A stretch of 64,000 nt of DNA from Methylophilus sp. (GTDB lineage Bacteria; Pseudomonadota; Gammaproteobacteria; Burkholderiales; Methylophilaceae). The stretch spans positions 186,001 through 250,000 of the forward strand of contig JAUYRP010000011.1 in NCBI GenBank assembly GCA_030696695.1. Direction: 5' to 3'. A program made the position numbers and the translations under genes. Each line of letters begins with the position of its first letter. Within the stretch, counting starts at the first letter, position 1. This document shows positions 40,640 through 49,877 of the stretch, in pieces. Under the pieces are notes generated by a model. That model had not been told where the DNA came from. It worked only from the letters and a program-made list of their open reading frames with translations, and ran no database searches.

Positions 40640-40846
40640 ATGCACGGCACTAAATCAAACAAACATCATTCAACGTTTAAATCTGCTGCCAATCACAGCC
40701 ATGATCACGATCAACTAAGCAAAGCGGATTCAGATTACGAGCACTTTAAATCTTATGGAAGAAATAAAACCAATTTGAATGCCATGTCTGACGTTGAAAA
40801 GCAAATATTGGATTGGCAGGAGGAGATGAATTACATCAAAAAATAA
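40640..40846 (+). CDS. small His-rich hydrophilic protein
   Basis: 68 aa, MHGTKSNKHHSTFK then NHSHDHDQLSK and a Glu/Lys-rich helix ending DWQEEMNYIKK. GGAGG lies 7 bases before the ATG, so it is probably translated although the frame continues to 40589. No family recognised. The HxHDHD cluster could bind metal. Its Crp-like promoter puts it with the stress genes. Confidence 0.6.
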   Translation: MHGTKSNKHHSTFKSAANHSHDHDQLSKADSDYEHFKSYGRNKTNLNAMSDVEKQILDWQEEMNYIKK

Positions 40847-40893
40847 TGCACCCGCCCTGAGTGACGGTGGTGTCTGGCAAAGTCTATTAAGCT

Positions 40894-41622
40894 TTAATAC
40901 ACTTTACTTTCTAACTCAGGTAATAAACGGTCAAACTCTGTTTTAACCACCTGATAGCATTCACAGGATCTATTTTCTAAACCTGGTCGATCAATGACCT
41001 TGATATGCCCGCGCGCATATTGAATCAGCCCTTCGTTTTGCAGCTTACGGGCCGCCTCTGTAACACCCTCACGGCGTACGCCCAGCATATTGGCGATGAG
41101 CTCTTGTGTCATGTTCAGTTGGTCACCTGATAGCCTATCCATACTTAACAACAACCATCGACACAATTGCTGTTCTACAGTGTGGTGGCGGTTGCATACC
41201 GCGGTTTGCGCCATTTGTGTAATCAATGCTTGGGTGTAGCGCAACAATAAACGCATCATATTACCAGCACGCTTAAACTCTTCTTTTAAATTTTTTGCAC
41301 TCATCCTGTAACCATAGCCAGCACTCTGCACCACTGCACGGCTAGGTGTGGTTTCCCCCCCCATGAACAATGAAATGCCTAAAATCCCTTCATTTCCAAC
41401 CACTGCAATTTCTGCGGATGCACCGTTCTCTAATACATACAGCAAGGACACAATCGATGTCGTTGGAAAATAAACATGTCTCAGTTGTCCGCCTGACTCG
41501 TATAACACCAAACCTAATGGCATTTCTACCAACTCTAGCATGGGCTTAATGCGCTCAAAGTCCTCGTCAGGCAACGCATTCAGCAAAAGATTTTGTTGGG
41601 GAAAGTGTAATGGGTCCGTCAT
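40894..41622 (-). CDS. Crp/Fnr-family regulator A
   Basis: 242 aa. N-terminal cyclic-nucleotide-binding-type barrel (1-140, HVYFPTTSIVSLLYVLENG, VVGNEGILGISLFMGG) lacking the R-S cAMP cassette of Crp. The C-terminal winged helix has recognition helix MLGVRREGVTEAARKLQ, and the tail carries SCECYQVVKTE. AAGGA lies 6 bases before the ATG. It has its own Crp-like promoter, so autoregulation is likely. Ligand unknown. Close to regulator D at 52881. Confidence 0.85.
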   Translation of the reverse strand: MTDPLHFPQQNLLLNALPDEDFERIKPMLELVEMPLGLVLYESGGQLRHVYFPTTSIVSLLYVLENGASAEIAVVGNEGILGISLFMGGETTPSRAVVQSAGYGYRMSAKNLKEEFKRAGNMMRLLLRYTQALITQMAQTAVCNRHHTVEQQLCRWLLLSMDRLSGDQLNMTQELIANMLGVRREGVTEAARKLQNEGLIQYARGHIKVIDRPGLENRSCECYQVVKTEFDRLLPELESKVY

Positions 41623-41674
41623 ATAGTCCTTATGAAGTCACTTACTTTCAAGTGATCTAGTTATTCAGTAAGCC

Positions 41675-41717
41675 ATCATAAAGCAATCAATGTACTCCTT
41701 TGTGTACGATAGCGCAC
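41675..41717 (-). promoter_or_regulatory. Crp-like class II promoter, regulator A
   Basis: Operator on the minus strand GTGCGCTATCGTAC (41717-41704), nearly perfect, followed by a good -10 TATGAT (41680-41675). Gene starts 82 bases downstream of the operator. Confidence 0.7.
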
Positions 41718-41861
41718 TTAGTAGGTAATAAGTAATAAACATTAGATTGCTGTGATTGCCAACTTAGATTCAATGGCGAGAAAAATGCATGTTTATTCAG
41801 TCAGTTAAGATGTCTTATGAATTGATATTACGAGGTCGTGGAACAAGCGAGGCTACGAAGA

Positions 41862-41879
41862 ATGCCTTTGATAAGGCAT
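41862..41879. terminator. hairpin after GGDEF-EAL gene
   Basis: ATGCCTT / AAGGCAT stem with a 4-base loop, 60 bases past the stop codon of the GGDEF-EAL gene. No long T-run follows, so termination is only likely. Confidence 0.4.
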
Positions 41880-41938
41880 GCAGTATACAAATGTCAATAC
41901 TGAATAGAATTGCAAAAAATCGTCAGCATGCGTAAATG

Positions 41939-43933
41939 CTATGATGAATGCAGATATGTCACTTTTTCATTGAGGAGGTTTTCAAATACATCTGCTGGCA
42001 ATGGTTTTGAAAATAAATAGCCTTGCCCATAATCACAGCCTGCTGCAATGAGTAAATCTAACTGCGCTTGCGTTTCAATGCCTTCTGCTATGACTTTCTT
42101 GCCCAATTTGTGTGCCATTACGATAATCGCCTCGCACAGTGCAAGGTCACTTGCGCCTGCAAAGATATTAGAAGTAAACGATTTATCAATTTTCACATAA
42201 TCAATGTCGAATTTTCTTAAATAAGCAAGTGAGGAATAGCCTGTACCAAAATCATCAATGGCAATTTTAAGGCCTGCTTGACTAAACCCATTGAGTTGTT
42301 GAGTGACAGTATCACGCGCATCCAGCAATAAACCTTCTGTGATTTCAATACAAATACTTTCGCCATCCAAATTTAAAGCATGCAGATGGTCAACCCAATT
42401 CAAATGCTGTTTAGCATTGGCTTTAAACTGCACGGGGGAGCGATTCACGCTGATTTGGAAATTAGGCTGAAACACCTGCCACTGCTTGACTTGATTTGCG
42501 GCTTCAGCAAACACCCAATCGCCAATGTCGATAATCATGCCAGTGTCTTCCGCAATCGGGATAAAGTCAGCTGGGCTTACTAATCCACGTGTTGGATGCT
42601 GCCAACGTATCAGTGCTTCTGCTTTATTGATTTCACCCGTGACCAGATTCACAATGGGTTGATAGTGAAGTTTGAACTGCTTTTCAGCGACTGCAGTGCG
42701 TAGATCATTGCTTAGATTCCATCGGTTAAGACTGTGGTTTTGCATGACTGATGTGAAATAATGATAACGATTTCTACCATTCTGTTTAGCCACATACATC
42801 GCTTGATCTGCATTCTTCAGCAACACATCTACCTCACTACCATCCACCGGATAAACACTCATGCCGATGCTAGCGCTGATATAGACGGCTTCATCCCCCA
42901 AATAAAAGGGCTCTGAAAATTGATTCAAAATACTTTGTGCAATACGCTCTGCATTGCCTTGGTGATCGACATTATTCAGTATCAACGTAAACTCATCGCC
43001 ACCCATCCTAGCAACGATATCATCAGCCCTAACACACTTCCGCAGGCGATCTCCAGCTGCTTTTAGCAATACGTCACCCATGTCATGCCCAAGCGTATCA
43101 TTGACCTCTTTAAAACGGTCTAAGTCTAGGTACATCAGTGTGATTGGCTGGTGATTGTGCTGCGCCTGTTTGAGCACTTGCTGGAATCGATCTAGAAATA
43201 ACACCCGATTGGGCAACTGCGTGATTTGATCAAAATGCGCCAACGCAAATAGTTGACTCTCAGCATGCTTTCTTTCAGTGATATCCGTATGCGTGCCTAT
43301 CATACGCAGCGGCTTTCCATCTGCGCTCCTGCTGATGACCATGCCACGGCTCAGCGTCCATTTCCATTGACCATCTTTACAAAGAATACGGAATTCGGAA
43401 ATGTATAAATCCTTTTTTCCAAGCAGATAGTCTTGGGTATCTTCGACTTGATGCTTTAGGTCATCTGGATGCACCAGTGCACGACCAGCATTTGAGGTTT
43501 CTTCAATTTCGTTATTGGTATAGCCATAGATTTCATTCCATCTGGCAGATCGAAACACTTTATCAGTGACCATGTCCCAATCCCAGACACCATCGCCTGC
43601 CCCTTCTAACGCAAATTTCCAACGATCTTCACTGACGGTTAACGAGGTTTTGACATCCAATTGTTTTTTGAGGCTGCTTAGCACCAACAAGTAAAGCATA
43701 AACCCGGTCAGCCCGATGAATGCGCCACCTTTGTATATGCTGTATTGCGTAAACTCATTTTGCGAAGAAACCAGCAGATCAAGAATATTATCGCTAAAAA
43801 ATATCCAGAACAGCCCCGTTAAAACATAGATAAGTACAATACGAAAAGAAGCTATATGAGGCATATATACGGGATTTTTCCAAACACTTACCAATGGCTT
43901 TCTCCGTGTATATTCTGGTAATTTGATCATCAT
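41939..43933 (-). CDS. membrane PAS-GGDEF-EAL protein
   Basis: 664 aa. Two membrane helices (about 28-50 and 70-95), a PAS domain (about 105-225: WKFALEGAGDGVWDWD, TDITERK), GGDEF with VARMGGDEFTLIL (about 305) and EAL with KAEALIRWQHP and AIDDFGTGYSSLAYL (about 420-655). Both catalytic motifs look intact, so it may make or break cyclic-di-GMP, with PAS as sensor. It starts at two tandem ATGs without a clear ribosome-binding site. No operator of the local Crp type was seen before it. Confidence 0.88.
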   Translation of the reverse strand: MMIKLPEYTRRKPLVSVWKNPVYMPHIASFRIVLIYVLTGLFWIFFSDNILDLLVSSQNEFTQYSIYKGGAFIGLTGFMLYLLVLSSLKKQLDVKTSLTVSEDRWKFALEGAGDGVWDWDMVTDKVFRSARWNEIYGYTNNEIEETSNAGRALVHPDDLKHQVEDTQDYLLGKKDLYISEFRILCKDGQWKWTLSRGMVISRSADGKPLRMIGTHTDITERKHAESQLFALAHFDQITQLPNRVLFLDRFQQVLKQAQHNHQPITLMYLDLDRFKEVNDTLGHDMGDVLLKAAGDRLRKCVRADDIVARMGGDEFTLILNNVDHQGNAERIAQSILNQFSEPFYLGDEAVYISASIGMSVYPVDGSEVDVLLKNADQAMYVAKQNGRNRYHYFTSVMQNHSLNRWNLSNDLRTAVAEKQFKLHYQPIVNLVTGEINKAEALIRWQHPTRGLVSPADFIPIAEDTGMIIDIGDWVFAEAANQVKQWQVFQPNFQISVNRSPVQFKANAKQHLNWVDHLHALNLDGESICIEITEGLLLDARDTVTQQLNGFSQAGLKIAIDDFGTGYSSLAYLRKFDIDYVKIDKSFTSNIFAGASDLALCEAIIVMAHKLGKKVIAEGIETQAQLDLLIAAGCDYGQGYLFSKPLPADVFENLLNEKVTYLHSS

Positions 43934-44219
43934 GCAATCGTGAGTTACAAAGTAATTTTGCTATTTATCATACATTTTTATTTCGATTGATAATCCAAGA
44001 ATAGAGGTATAAATATATATTTCATACACTATTTTCTCAGTATTAAAAAATGCTGCTCCACGCACTACCTGCCATACAAGCTGGAATGTTTATGCGATTG
44101 ATATATTGACTATAGTGAAATTGCACTCGTTTCTACAATGTCTCTTATAAACCAAGTGTTGTTAGCATTGAGAAAGATACACTAAGTGAAACATTGTCCC
44201 ACCATAAGGTTTTATAAAA

Positions 44220-45302
44220 ATGAAGACTAGCAACAGCTTAATAATACTGACATTGCTCTGCAATTTGCCTGTTTTTGCAGCGGAGACTGACCTAAGTGAG
44301 GCCAGCAATTTAACTATTAGCGGATATTTAGAAACATATTATTTGCATGACGCTAATCGCCCAGCGGACAAGCTAAGGCCTAATTTTACCTACAGCCATA
44401 ATGTTACGGATAAACCCAGTATTAATCTTGGGTTTATCAAAGCAAATCTCAATTCTGAGCATGTACGTGCAAACCTGGCATTAGGTTCCGGCACCTATAT
44501 GCGCGCCAATTACGCATTAGAGCCAAGAGACTTACAAAAGATATTTGAAGCGAATATTGGGTTAAAGCTTACAGATAACGTGTGGCTAGATGCAGGTGTG
44601 ATGCCCTCCCACATTGGGTTTGAAAGTGCCATTGGTTTGGACAATTGGACTCTGACCAGAAGCATGCTGGCTGATAACTCGCCGTATTTTGAAACAGGAC
44701 TGCGGCTTTCCTATACTTCAGATGATGGTAAATGGTATGCCAGTGGACTGGTTCTGAATGGCTGGCAACGTATTCAAAGACCGAATGGCAATACAACACC
44801 TGCAATCGGTCATCAACTCACTTACAAACCCAACGCAAACATCACCTTGAATAGCAGTTCATTTATCGGTAACGACAAGTCAGATAACGATAGAAGAATG
44901 CGTTATTTCCACAATTTTTATGGCCAATATCAATTAAACGATCAATGGGGTCTCATTACAGGGTTTGATATTGGTGCTGAGCAGGCTGAGAGAAACAGCA
45001 AACGCTACAACGTGTGGCTGACGCCTATCGTGATTGCAAAATATACCTACTCGGATAAGTTGAGTCTGGCTTTAAGAGCAGAATATTACCAAGACAAAGA
45101 TGGTGTGATTGTCACCACTGATACACCTAACGGCTTTAGAACATTGAGTTATTCGACTAATCTTGATTACAAGCTAACCAATCATGTTGCGATTAGAGCT
45201 GAGTTAAGGAAATTTTATAGCAAAGATAAAATCTTTGAAAACAATGACGGGTTTTCAGATGAAAGCCTGACCGCGACAACGGCAGTAGTATTTCACTTTT
45301 AA
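44220..45302 (+). CDS. outer-membrane beta-barrel protein (BBP2-like)
   Basis: 360 aa. Signal peptide (1-20, PVFAAE). Then alternating amphipathic strands: LTISGYLETYYLHDANRP, FIKANLNSEHVRANLAL, ANIGLKLTDNVWLDAGVMPSHIGFE, ending with VVFHF, a C-terminal aromatic typical of barrels. It resembles putative porins of the BBP2 group. Substrate unknown. The DUF2380 gene follows 82 bases downstream. Confidence 0.82.
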   Translation: MKTSNSLIILTLLCNLPVFAAETDLSEASNLTISGYLETYYLHDANRPADKLRPNFTYSHNVTDKPSINLGFIKANLNSEHVRANLALGSGTYMRANYALEPRDLQKIFEANIGLKLTDNVWLDAGVMPSHIGFESAIGLDNWTLTRSMLADNSPYFETGLRLSYTSDDGKWYASGLVLNGWQRIQRPNGNTTPAIGHQLTYKPNANITLNSSSFIGNDKSDNDRRMRYFHNFYGQYQLNDQWGLITGFDIGAEQAERNSKRYNVWLTPIVIAKYTYSDKLSLALRAEYYQDKDGVIVTTDTPNGFRTLSYSTNLDYKLTNHVAIRAELRKFYSKDKIFENNDGFSDESLTATTAVVFHF

Positions 45303-45384
45303 TTGTGATGGCAGTGGATATCAGGCAAAACCTATTCTATTTAAAGAGGTCATACCGTATTGGCCAATATAAAAAAGAAAATAC

Positions 45385-45948
45385 ATGTCCCAGCTACAAC
45401 CGTTTAAGTTGTTCCAATTTAAAATTACCCACTTATTTTTTAGCTTATTTTTGTTGACTGGAATGCTGAGTTATACACAAGCCAGTGCATCAGAAGCATT
45501 ACCAAAAATAATGGTGCTGGATTTCCAACTGAATGACATGACTGGCCTACCCAATGCGCCAGAGGAGTTAGAACGGATTCGTTATCTCACCACGACCTAC
45601 AAGCAAAAACTTGTAGAAAATAATTTACAACTTGTTCCAGTGAATGAAAAATTACAAGCTGTCATTAAGCACCAATCGGCAACCTATTTATTTGATAATG
45701 TCGAAACAGCTGCTGAGCTTGCCGCAGATTCTGGTGCCGATTATTTGCTGATTAATGTTGCGTTAAAACCCACCTATTTGTTTGTTTATCCTAGACTTTT
45801 ATTGGTTGATATCAAAACAAAAAAAGTGGTGTTAGCCAAAGCGGCTCAATTAGAGAGCTCGTGGTCTGACCAAAGCACGACGGCAAGAACTGCCGAAAAA
45901 CTAGCTGAAATGGTGGGTGCTTTTTTTAGTAAACAATTAAGCGATTAA
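45385..45948 (+). CDS. DUF2380 secreted protein
   Basis: 187 aa. Signal peptide (about 1-36, ...YTQASASEA). Then LPKIMVLDFQLNDMTGL and ADSGADYLLINVALKP, the pattern of DUF2380 predicted secreted proteins, which fold like TolB N-domains. Probably periplasmic. It sits just after a porin-like gene on the same strand and may be co-transcribed. Role unknown. Confidence 0.75.
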   Translation: MSQLQPFKLFQFKITHLFFSLFLLTGMLSYTQASASEALPKIMVLDFQLNDMTGLPNAPEELERIRYLTTTYKQKLVENNLQLVPVNEKLQAVIKHQSATYLFDNVETAAELAADSGADYLLINVALKPTYLFVYPRLLLVDIKTKKVVLAKAAQLESSWSDQSTTARTAEKLAEMVGAFFSKQLSD

Positions 45949-45992
45949 AGTAATTATTTCGATATTTCCCTGCGTACAGCCTACGGATAAAC

Positions 45993-46015
45993 ACCTGAAG
46001 TAGATTCAGGTTTCT
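45993..46015 (+). terminator. terminator after DUF2380 gene
   Basis: ACCTGAA / TTCAGGT stem with a 5-base loop, then TTCTT; 45 bases after the stop codon. Confidence 0.6.
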
Positions 46016-46234
46016 TCAGCCCGAATTTTTCATAGGTTATATACAATCTCAAGCAAACTTCATTTAGTAGTTTTGAAATAATGCTAACCACCATTTTGCC
46101 CGTAGCCATTGTCCAAGTGATAGATGTAGGCACTGGTTGATTAGCGTGTATTGATCTGAAAATCACATCAATACGGCGAATTGGAATAATTTAATATGGT
46201 TGAGCTTTGGGGATGTCTGCATACAGCTAAAGAG

Positions 46235-46993
46235 TTAGTGTAAAGGAATATTTTTCAGGCGCTGCTCCTCATTTTTAACTACATCGTAGCACTCGCACAC
46301 ACGACTTTCTAAAGATTTACGATCAAGTACTCTAATCAAACCACGCTTGTAATCAATAATCCCAGACATTTGCAACTTAGCGGCAGATTGCGTTACGCTT
46401 TCGCGGCGAACACCCAATAAATTAGAGAGTACTTCTTGAGTCATTGCAATTTGGTTTGTGGGAAGTCGATCTAAAGCTAATAATAGTCTGCGGCACAACT
46501 GTTGGTCGATTGTATGATGACGATTACAAACAGCAGTTTGTGTAATTTGAGTCATCATGGACTGTGAGTAGTGCAATAAAATATTTTGCATTTCTCTGCT
46601 CCGATTGAATGCATTAACTGCTGTTTGAGTACGGACTCTATAGCCTTTTCCTACATTCTGAACAATTGCTTGATAGGGTAAATTAGTACCTGAAAAAAAT
46701 AATGACGTACCCACTACTCCATCATTACCTACTACGGCTATTTCTGAAGAGTCACCTGATTCTGTAAAATATATTAAAGACGCAATCGCAGTAGTTGGGA
46801 AATATATATAAGAAGGGACACTGCCTGCTTCGCAGAGTACTTGATTAAGCGAAAAATCGACTTGTTCTAGAAAAGGTAAAATTTGAAGCCTATCCTCATG
46901 CGTCATGGATGCTAATAAATGATTTTGTTGAGGCTCAAGTAGTGTTTGCTTGGCAAAAGTATGTTGCTTAGTAAATTCAGTTATCAAATTCAT
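46235..46993 (-). CDS. Crp/Fnr-family regulator B
   Basis: 252 aa with the same two-domain plan as regulator A: YIYFPTTAIASLIYFTESG, VVGNDGVVGTSLFFSG, recognition helix LLGVRRESVTQSAAKLQ, and CECYDVVKNE near the end. AAGGAGG lies before the ATG, a strong ribosome-binding site. I find no copy of the GTGCG-N4-CGCAC operator in its upstream region, unlike three of its paralogues. No cAMP-binding Arg-Ser cassette. Ligand unknown. Confidence 0.85.
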   Translation of the reverse strand: MNLITEFTKQHTFAKQTLLEPQQNHLLASMTHEDRLQILPFLEQVDFSLNQVLCEAGSVPSYIYFPTTAIASLIYFTESGDSSEIAVVGNDGVVGTSLFFSGTNLPYQAIVQNVGKGYRVRTQTAVNAFNRSREMQNILLHYSQSMMTQITQTAVCNRHHTIDQQLCRRLLLALDRLPTNQIAMTQEVLSNLLGVRRESVTQSAAKLQMSGIIDYKRGLIRVLDRKSLESRVCECYDVVKNEEQRLKNIPLH

Positions 46994-47380
46994 GATACCT
47001 CCTTGATTAGATTTATATTTTTCTGATGATGAATCTTAAATATTTCTGAACACTACTTTTATAGGCGGTATGCTTTTTTTTCTGTCAGATATCTCCTACC
47101 TGTTGATGAAAATTGGCAATTAAACTTGAATCGGATTTACTTCAGATAAAAATAAAACATACCTGAAACAAATTTAGATGACATGAAGGGAACTACAACT
47201 CCGAAAGCTCAGTTTATACATTCATACTTTTGCTAAGGGGATTTATGAGATGGGGACAAAGCTGACATTAAACTCTTTGAGTTCTCCCAAACAACCTTCC
47301 AATAATTAAATTATTTGAGGCCTGTCAAGAGAATTGGGTCACTAAGTTTGATTAGCAACCCTTTTTGATAAGGTTAAAGA
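46994..47380. other. gene-free stretch
   Basis: 387 bp between regulator B and HU. It should contain the regulator B promoter. I see no operator, hairpin or gene. Confidence 0.4.
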
Positions 47381-47653
47381 TTAATTCACTGCGTCTTTAA
47401 GTGCTTTACCAGCTGTGAATGCTGGTGCATTGCGTGCAGCTACTTTCAGTTCTGCACCAGTGCGCGGATTACGGCCTGTGCGTGCAGCACGTTTACTTAC
47501 TTTAAAGGTACCAAAGCCAATCAAGGTAACGGCTTCGCCTTTCTTGAGTGAGTCTGTAATGGCGGATGTTGTGGCATCAATCACTCTTCCTGCTTCTGCT
47601 TTAGTGATACCTGCTTGCGTTGCGATTTCTGCAATTAATTCTGATTTATTCAT
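47381..47653 (-). CDS. hup: DNA-binding protein HU
   Basis: 90-aa bacterial HU, exact family length. [21 protein letters not shown] is the dimer-forming helix pair, [26 protein letters not shown] the beta-arm with the DNA-inserting Pro (RNPRTG), and [12 protein letters not shown] the C-terminal helix. Bends and compacts DNA and assists promoters that need DNA bending. Monocistronic. Confidence 0.95.
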   Translation of the reverse strand: MNKSELIAEIATQAGITKAEAGRVIDATTSAITDSLKKGEAVTLIGFGTFKVSKRAARTGRNPRTGAELKVAARNAPAFTAGKALKDAVN

Positions 47654-48043
47654 TTACACTCCATTTTGTTAATTGTTGAATGACATCGAACCCTTACTTT
47701 GCTTGGTATAGCGTGATGTGTCAACCAGTAAAGTGCTCTCACCAACTAATCTTTAGCAATCAATATTAATTCAGGTCCGTTTTGCTTTGTTAGAGTAGAT
47801 TATTGACCGCATGTCTATGCGTCAACAGAAAAAAGACAGATACAGATCACTCCTCCAACTGCTTCTGTCCCTAATGCTAATGCGTTATTTTTGCTTCATT
47901 GAAAAAAGCTGGAGAAGTTAACTAAAGGGATGATAGGACCAATAGCTGATCTTGATACATAAGCTCACCGAACTGCAGGACAGTTCAAGCAGTTCGGTGG
48001 ATGATTAAAAGTAATTAGTAAGTCTTTAACCGCTAATCAGTCT
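47654..48043. other. gene-free stretch with hairpin
   Basis: 390 bp between HU and the SDR gene, with no ORF that looks coding. It holds the hairpin at 47966-47999 and presumably the hup promoter. Confidence 0.4.
47966..47999. terminator. strong hairpin downstream of the QorB-like gene
   Basis: 11-bp perfect stem CACCGAACTGC / GCAGTTCGGTG with a 12-base loop that itself contains another CAGTTC. It lies 44 bases past the QorB-like stop codon. No T-run follows, so its terminator role is uncertain. Confidence 0.5.
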
Positions 48044-48895
48044 CTACTCTAAAGCTGCCTTAACGGACATTGCTAATGTTGTGGTCGGCCTGCCGATAAG
48101 CCCACTCAGTTGCTTTCCATCATCATGCAGCGCGCCTTTAGATGCGCCAGTATCAGAATTGGCCAATAGTTCTGCAATTGGCTCTGGCAACCCCGCGCCA
48201 AGCAGTGCTTTTTTATATTCCGATTCTGGTAAGTTGACGTAATGAATGGCTTTGTCACTCTGGCGCGAAATCTCCTCGGCAAACTCGCTAAGTGTGTAAG
48301 AAGTATCACCTGCCAATTCATAAACTTTACCTGCGTGATCATCACTCAACAAAACGCTAGCAGCCGCCTCGGCATAATCAGCACGTGCGGCAGACGAAAT
48401 GCGTCCATCGCCAGCACAACCATATACTGCACCAAGCGATAAAGCGGTGGGAATCCCCAAGGCATAGTTCTCGGTGTACCAACCGTTACGTAGTAACACA
48501 TAGGGTAAGCCTGATGCCTGAATGGCAGCTTCGGTTTCCCTATGCTCTTCGGCAAGCCCCAATTGCGATGTATCCGCATGTAGCACACTGGTATAAGCCA
48601 ATAGATTTACGTCTGCACGCTTTGCAGCTTCTATCACTGTACGATGCTGCTGTGTGCGTTGACCAATCTCGCTTGAAGAGATGAGCAATACTTTACTTGC
48701 CCCTTGCAAAGCGTTATCCCAGCTCTCTGGTAAATTGTAGTCTGCATGGCGAACCTGAACACCAAGTGCGGCGATGTCCTTGGCTTTTTCCACATTGCGC
48801 ACGGCGGCAACAATATTTTCTGCGGGAATCTTTTCCAGCAATGAGGCGATGACAAGTCGGCCAAGTTGTCCAGTAGCTCCAGTAATAACTATCAT
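48044..48895 (-). CDS. NmrA/QorB-like NAD(P)H-quinone oxidoreductase
   Basis: 283 aa from the ATG at 48895 (MIVITGATGQLGRLVIASLLEK). Rossmann GxxGxxG loop at the start, then ASKVLLISSSEIGQR and LLRNGWYTENY, as in QorB/YtfG quinone reductases of the atypical SDR class. AAGGAA 6 bases before this ATG supports the start, although the frame is open to 48970. Divergent HxlR-family gene with an operator between them: a typical regulator and target pair for quinone or electrophile stress. Confidence 0.87.
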   Translation of the reverse strand: MIVITGATGQLGRLVIASLLEKIPAENIVAAVRNVEKAKDIAALGVQVRHADYNLPESWDNALQGASKVLLISSSEIGQRTQQHRTVIEAAKRADVNLLAYTSVLHADTSQLGLAEEHRETEAAIQASGLPYVLLRNGWYTENYALGIPTALSLGAVYGCAGDGRISSAARADYAEAAASVLLSDDHAGKVYELAGDTSYTLSEFAEEISRQSDKAIHYVNLPESEYKKALLGAGLPEPIAELLANSDTGASKGALHDDGKQLSGLIGRPTTTLAMSVKAALE

Positions 48896-48948
48896 TTTAT
48901 TTCCTTTCGACTTTGTAGTTTGATTGAGAAATCGAAGGATATCAGCTA

Positions 48949-48967
48949 TACTTACTTTTAGTAAGTA
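48949..48967. promoter_or_regulatory. HxlR-type operator
   Basis: Palindrome ACTTAC-N5-GTAAGT (48950-48966), extended by T and A at its ends, between the divergent HxlR and QorB-like genes. It matches the TACTTA-type sites of HxlR/QorR regulators and lies 21 bases before the HxlR ATG. Confidence 0.7.
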
Positions 48968-48987
48968 CATACAAAAAGGTAAGTGTC

Positions 48988-49377
48988 ATGTCACAAAAAA
49001 CCACAGGGAAACTTGCAGAGGCTATACGTCGTGGCGAAGTGTTATCACCCGATTGCCCATCGCGTGAAATTCTCAAGCATGTCACCAGTCTATGGAGTGT
49101 ATTGGTGATGGTAGCGCTCATGGATGGAACCCACCGTTTCAGCGAGTTGCGGCGCAAAATTGGCGGCGTAAGTGAAAAAATGCTGACGCAGACGCTACAG
49201 CAATTGGAAAAAGATGGCTTTGTGAAGCGCGTATCGTATCCAGTGGTACCACCGCATGTGGAATACTCACTCACCACATTAGGCAGTGGCATCAGTGAAC
49301 AAGTTGAAGCACTGACGGATTGGATTGAGATCAACCTGCCAACCATTATCGAGTTACAGCAGACACAGACTCAATAA
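48988..49377 (+). CDS. HxlR-family transcriptional regulator
   Basis: 129-aa MarR-like winged helix. DCPSREILKHVTSLWSVLVM is the HxlR N-terminal motif with the conserved Cys (often redox or quinone sensing), HRFSELRRKIGGVSEKMLTQTLQQLEKDGFV is the recognition region, and HVEYSLTTLG the wing. It probably represses the divergent QorB-like gene and itself through the palindrome between them. This Cys is conserved in redox-sensing family members. Confidence 0.92.
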   Translation: MSQKTTGKLAEAIRRGEVLSPDCPSREILKHVTSLWSVLVMVALMDGTHRFSELRRKIGGVSEKMLTQTLQQLEKDGFVKRVSYPVVPPHVEYSLTTLGSGISEQVEALTDWIEINLPTIIELQQTQTQ

Positions 49378-49544
49378 CAATTAGCAGTGTGTCGCTTTAG
49401 AAAATTGACATGGCGTTAGCCGAGATAAAGCTAACGACTAATTCAGACCAAGAATGATTAGAGAGCCTCCCATTACAGTATATTGTTTAATGTAACTGAA
49501 GCTCTCTCATGCAAAGAGCTATTCACAAAGAGCTATTCAAAAAG

Positions 49545-49790
49545 CTATTTAGAAGTACCGCCAGTCCCAGTGCCAGCCCCACTAGTACTATTTCCAGTGC
49601 CAGCACTATCAGTTTCTGTGCCGCCAGTACCTGTACCCGCACCGCTAGTTGCATTGCCAGTACCAGAAACATTTTTGTCGCTAGCGCCCTCTCCTGTTGT
49701 CGAGCTACTGTCGTGTCTTGTTCCTGCACAGCCTACAAACAAGACAAATGTCATTAGGGTTAATATTTTCCAAACATTGAATTTTTCCAT
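49545..49790 (-). CDS. small repeat lipoprotein
   Basis: 81 aa. The signal sequence ends in FVGC, a lipobox, so it is a lipoprotein. The mature part is almost all Gly, Ser, Thr, Ala and Asn, with an internal tandem repeat (GTGNATSGAGTGTGGT and GTGNSTSGAGTGTGGT). It looks like a flexible linker or surface protein. A Crp-like promoter lies upstream. The plus-strand frame over the same DNA is Pro/Val-rich and is a shadow. Confidence 0.65.
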   Translation of the reverse strand: MEKFNVWKILTLMTFVLFVGCAGTRHDSSSTTGEGASDKNVSGTGNATSGAGTGTGGTETDSAGTGNSTSGAGTGTGGTSK

Positions 49791-49830
49791 GAGTGAACTC
49801 CTTTAATTTATTTAATAGGTTCGATTAAAC

Positions 49831-49877
49831 AGACTATAAGAAAAGATTGGCTATGTATGTGTGGTGGAGCACATACA
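49831..49877 (-). promoter_or_regulatory. Crp-like promoter with long inverted repeat
   Basis: Minus-strand operator GTGCTCCACCACAC (49872-49859) with TAGTCT at the standard position (49836-49831). It lies in the inverted repeat TGTATGTG (49854-49861) / CACATACA (49870-49877). Serves the repeat lipoprotein; could also affect the divergent GGDEF gene. Confidence 0.5.

Noticed and set aside
40458-40718. Longer frame over the His-rich protein region
   Set aside because: Different frame; the strong GGAGG site fits the 40640 ATG instead.
41810-41935. 41-aa frame after regulator A
   Set aside because: Reads plausibly but has no good ribosome-binding site and overlaps a hairpin; kept out for lack of support.
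49554-49720. Tandem DNA repeat as a possible CRISPR-like array
   Set aside because: It encodes the amino-acid repeat of the lipoprotein; there are no unique spacers.
49483-49806. Pro/Val-rich plus-strand frames opposite the repeat lipoprotein
   Set aside because: They mirror the Gly/Ser/Thr repeat codons and lack translation signals.
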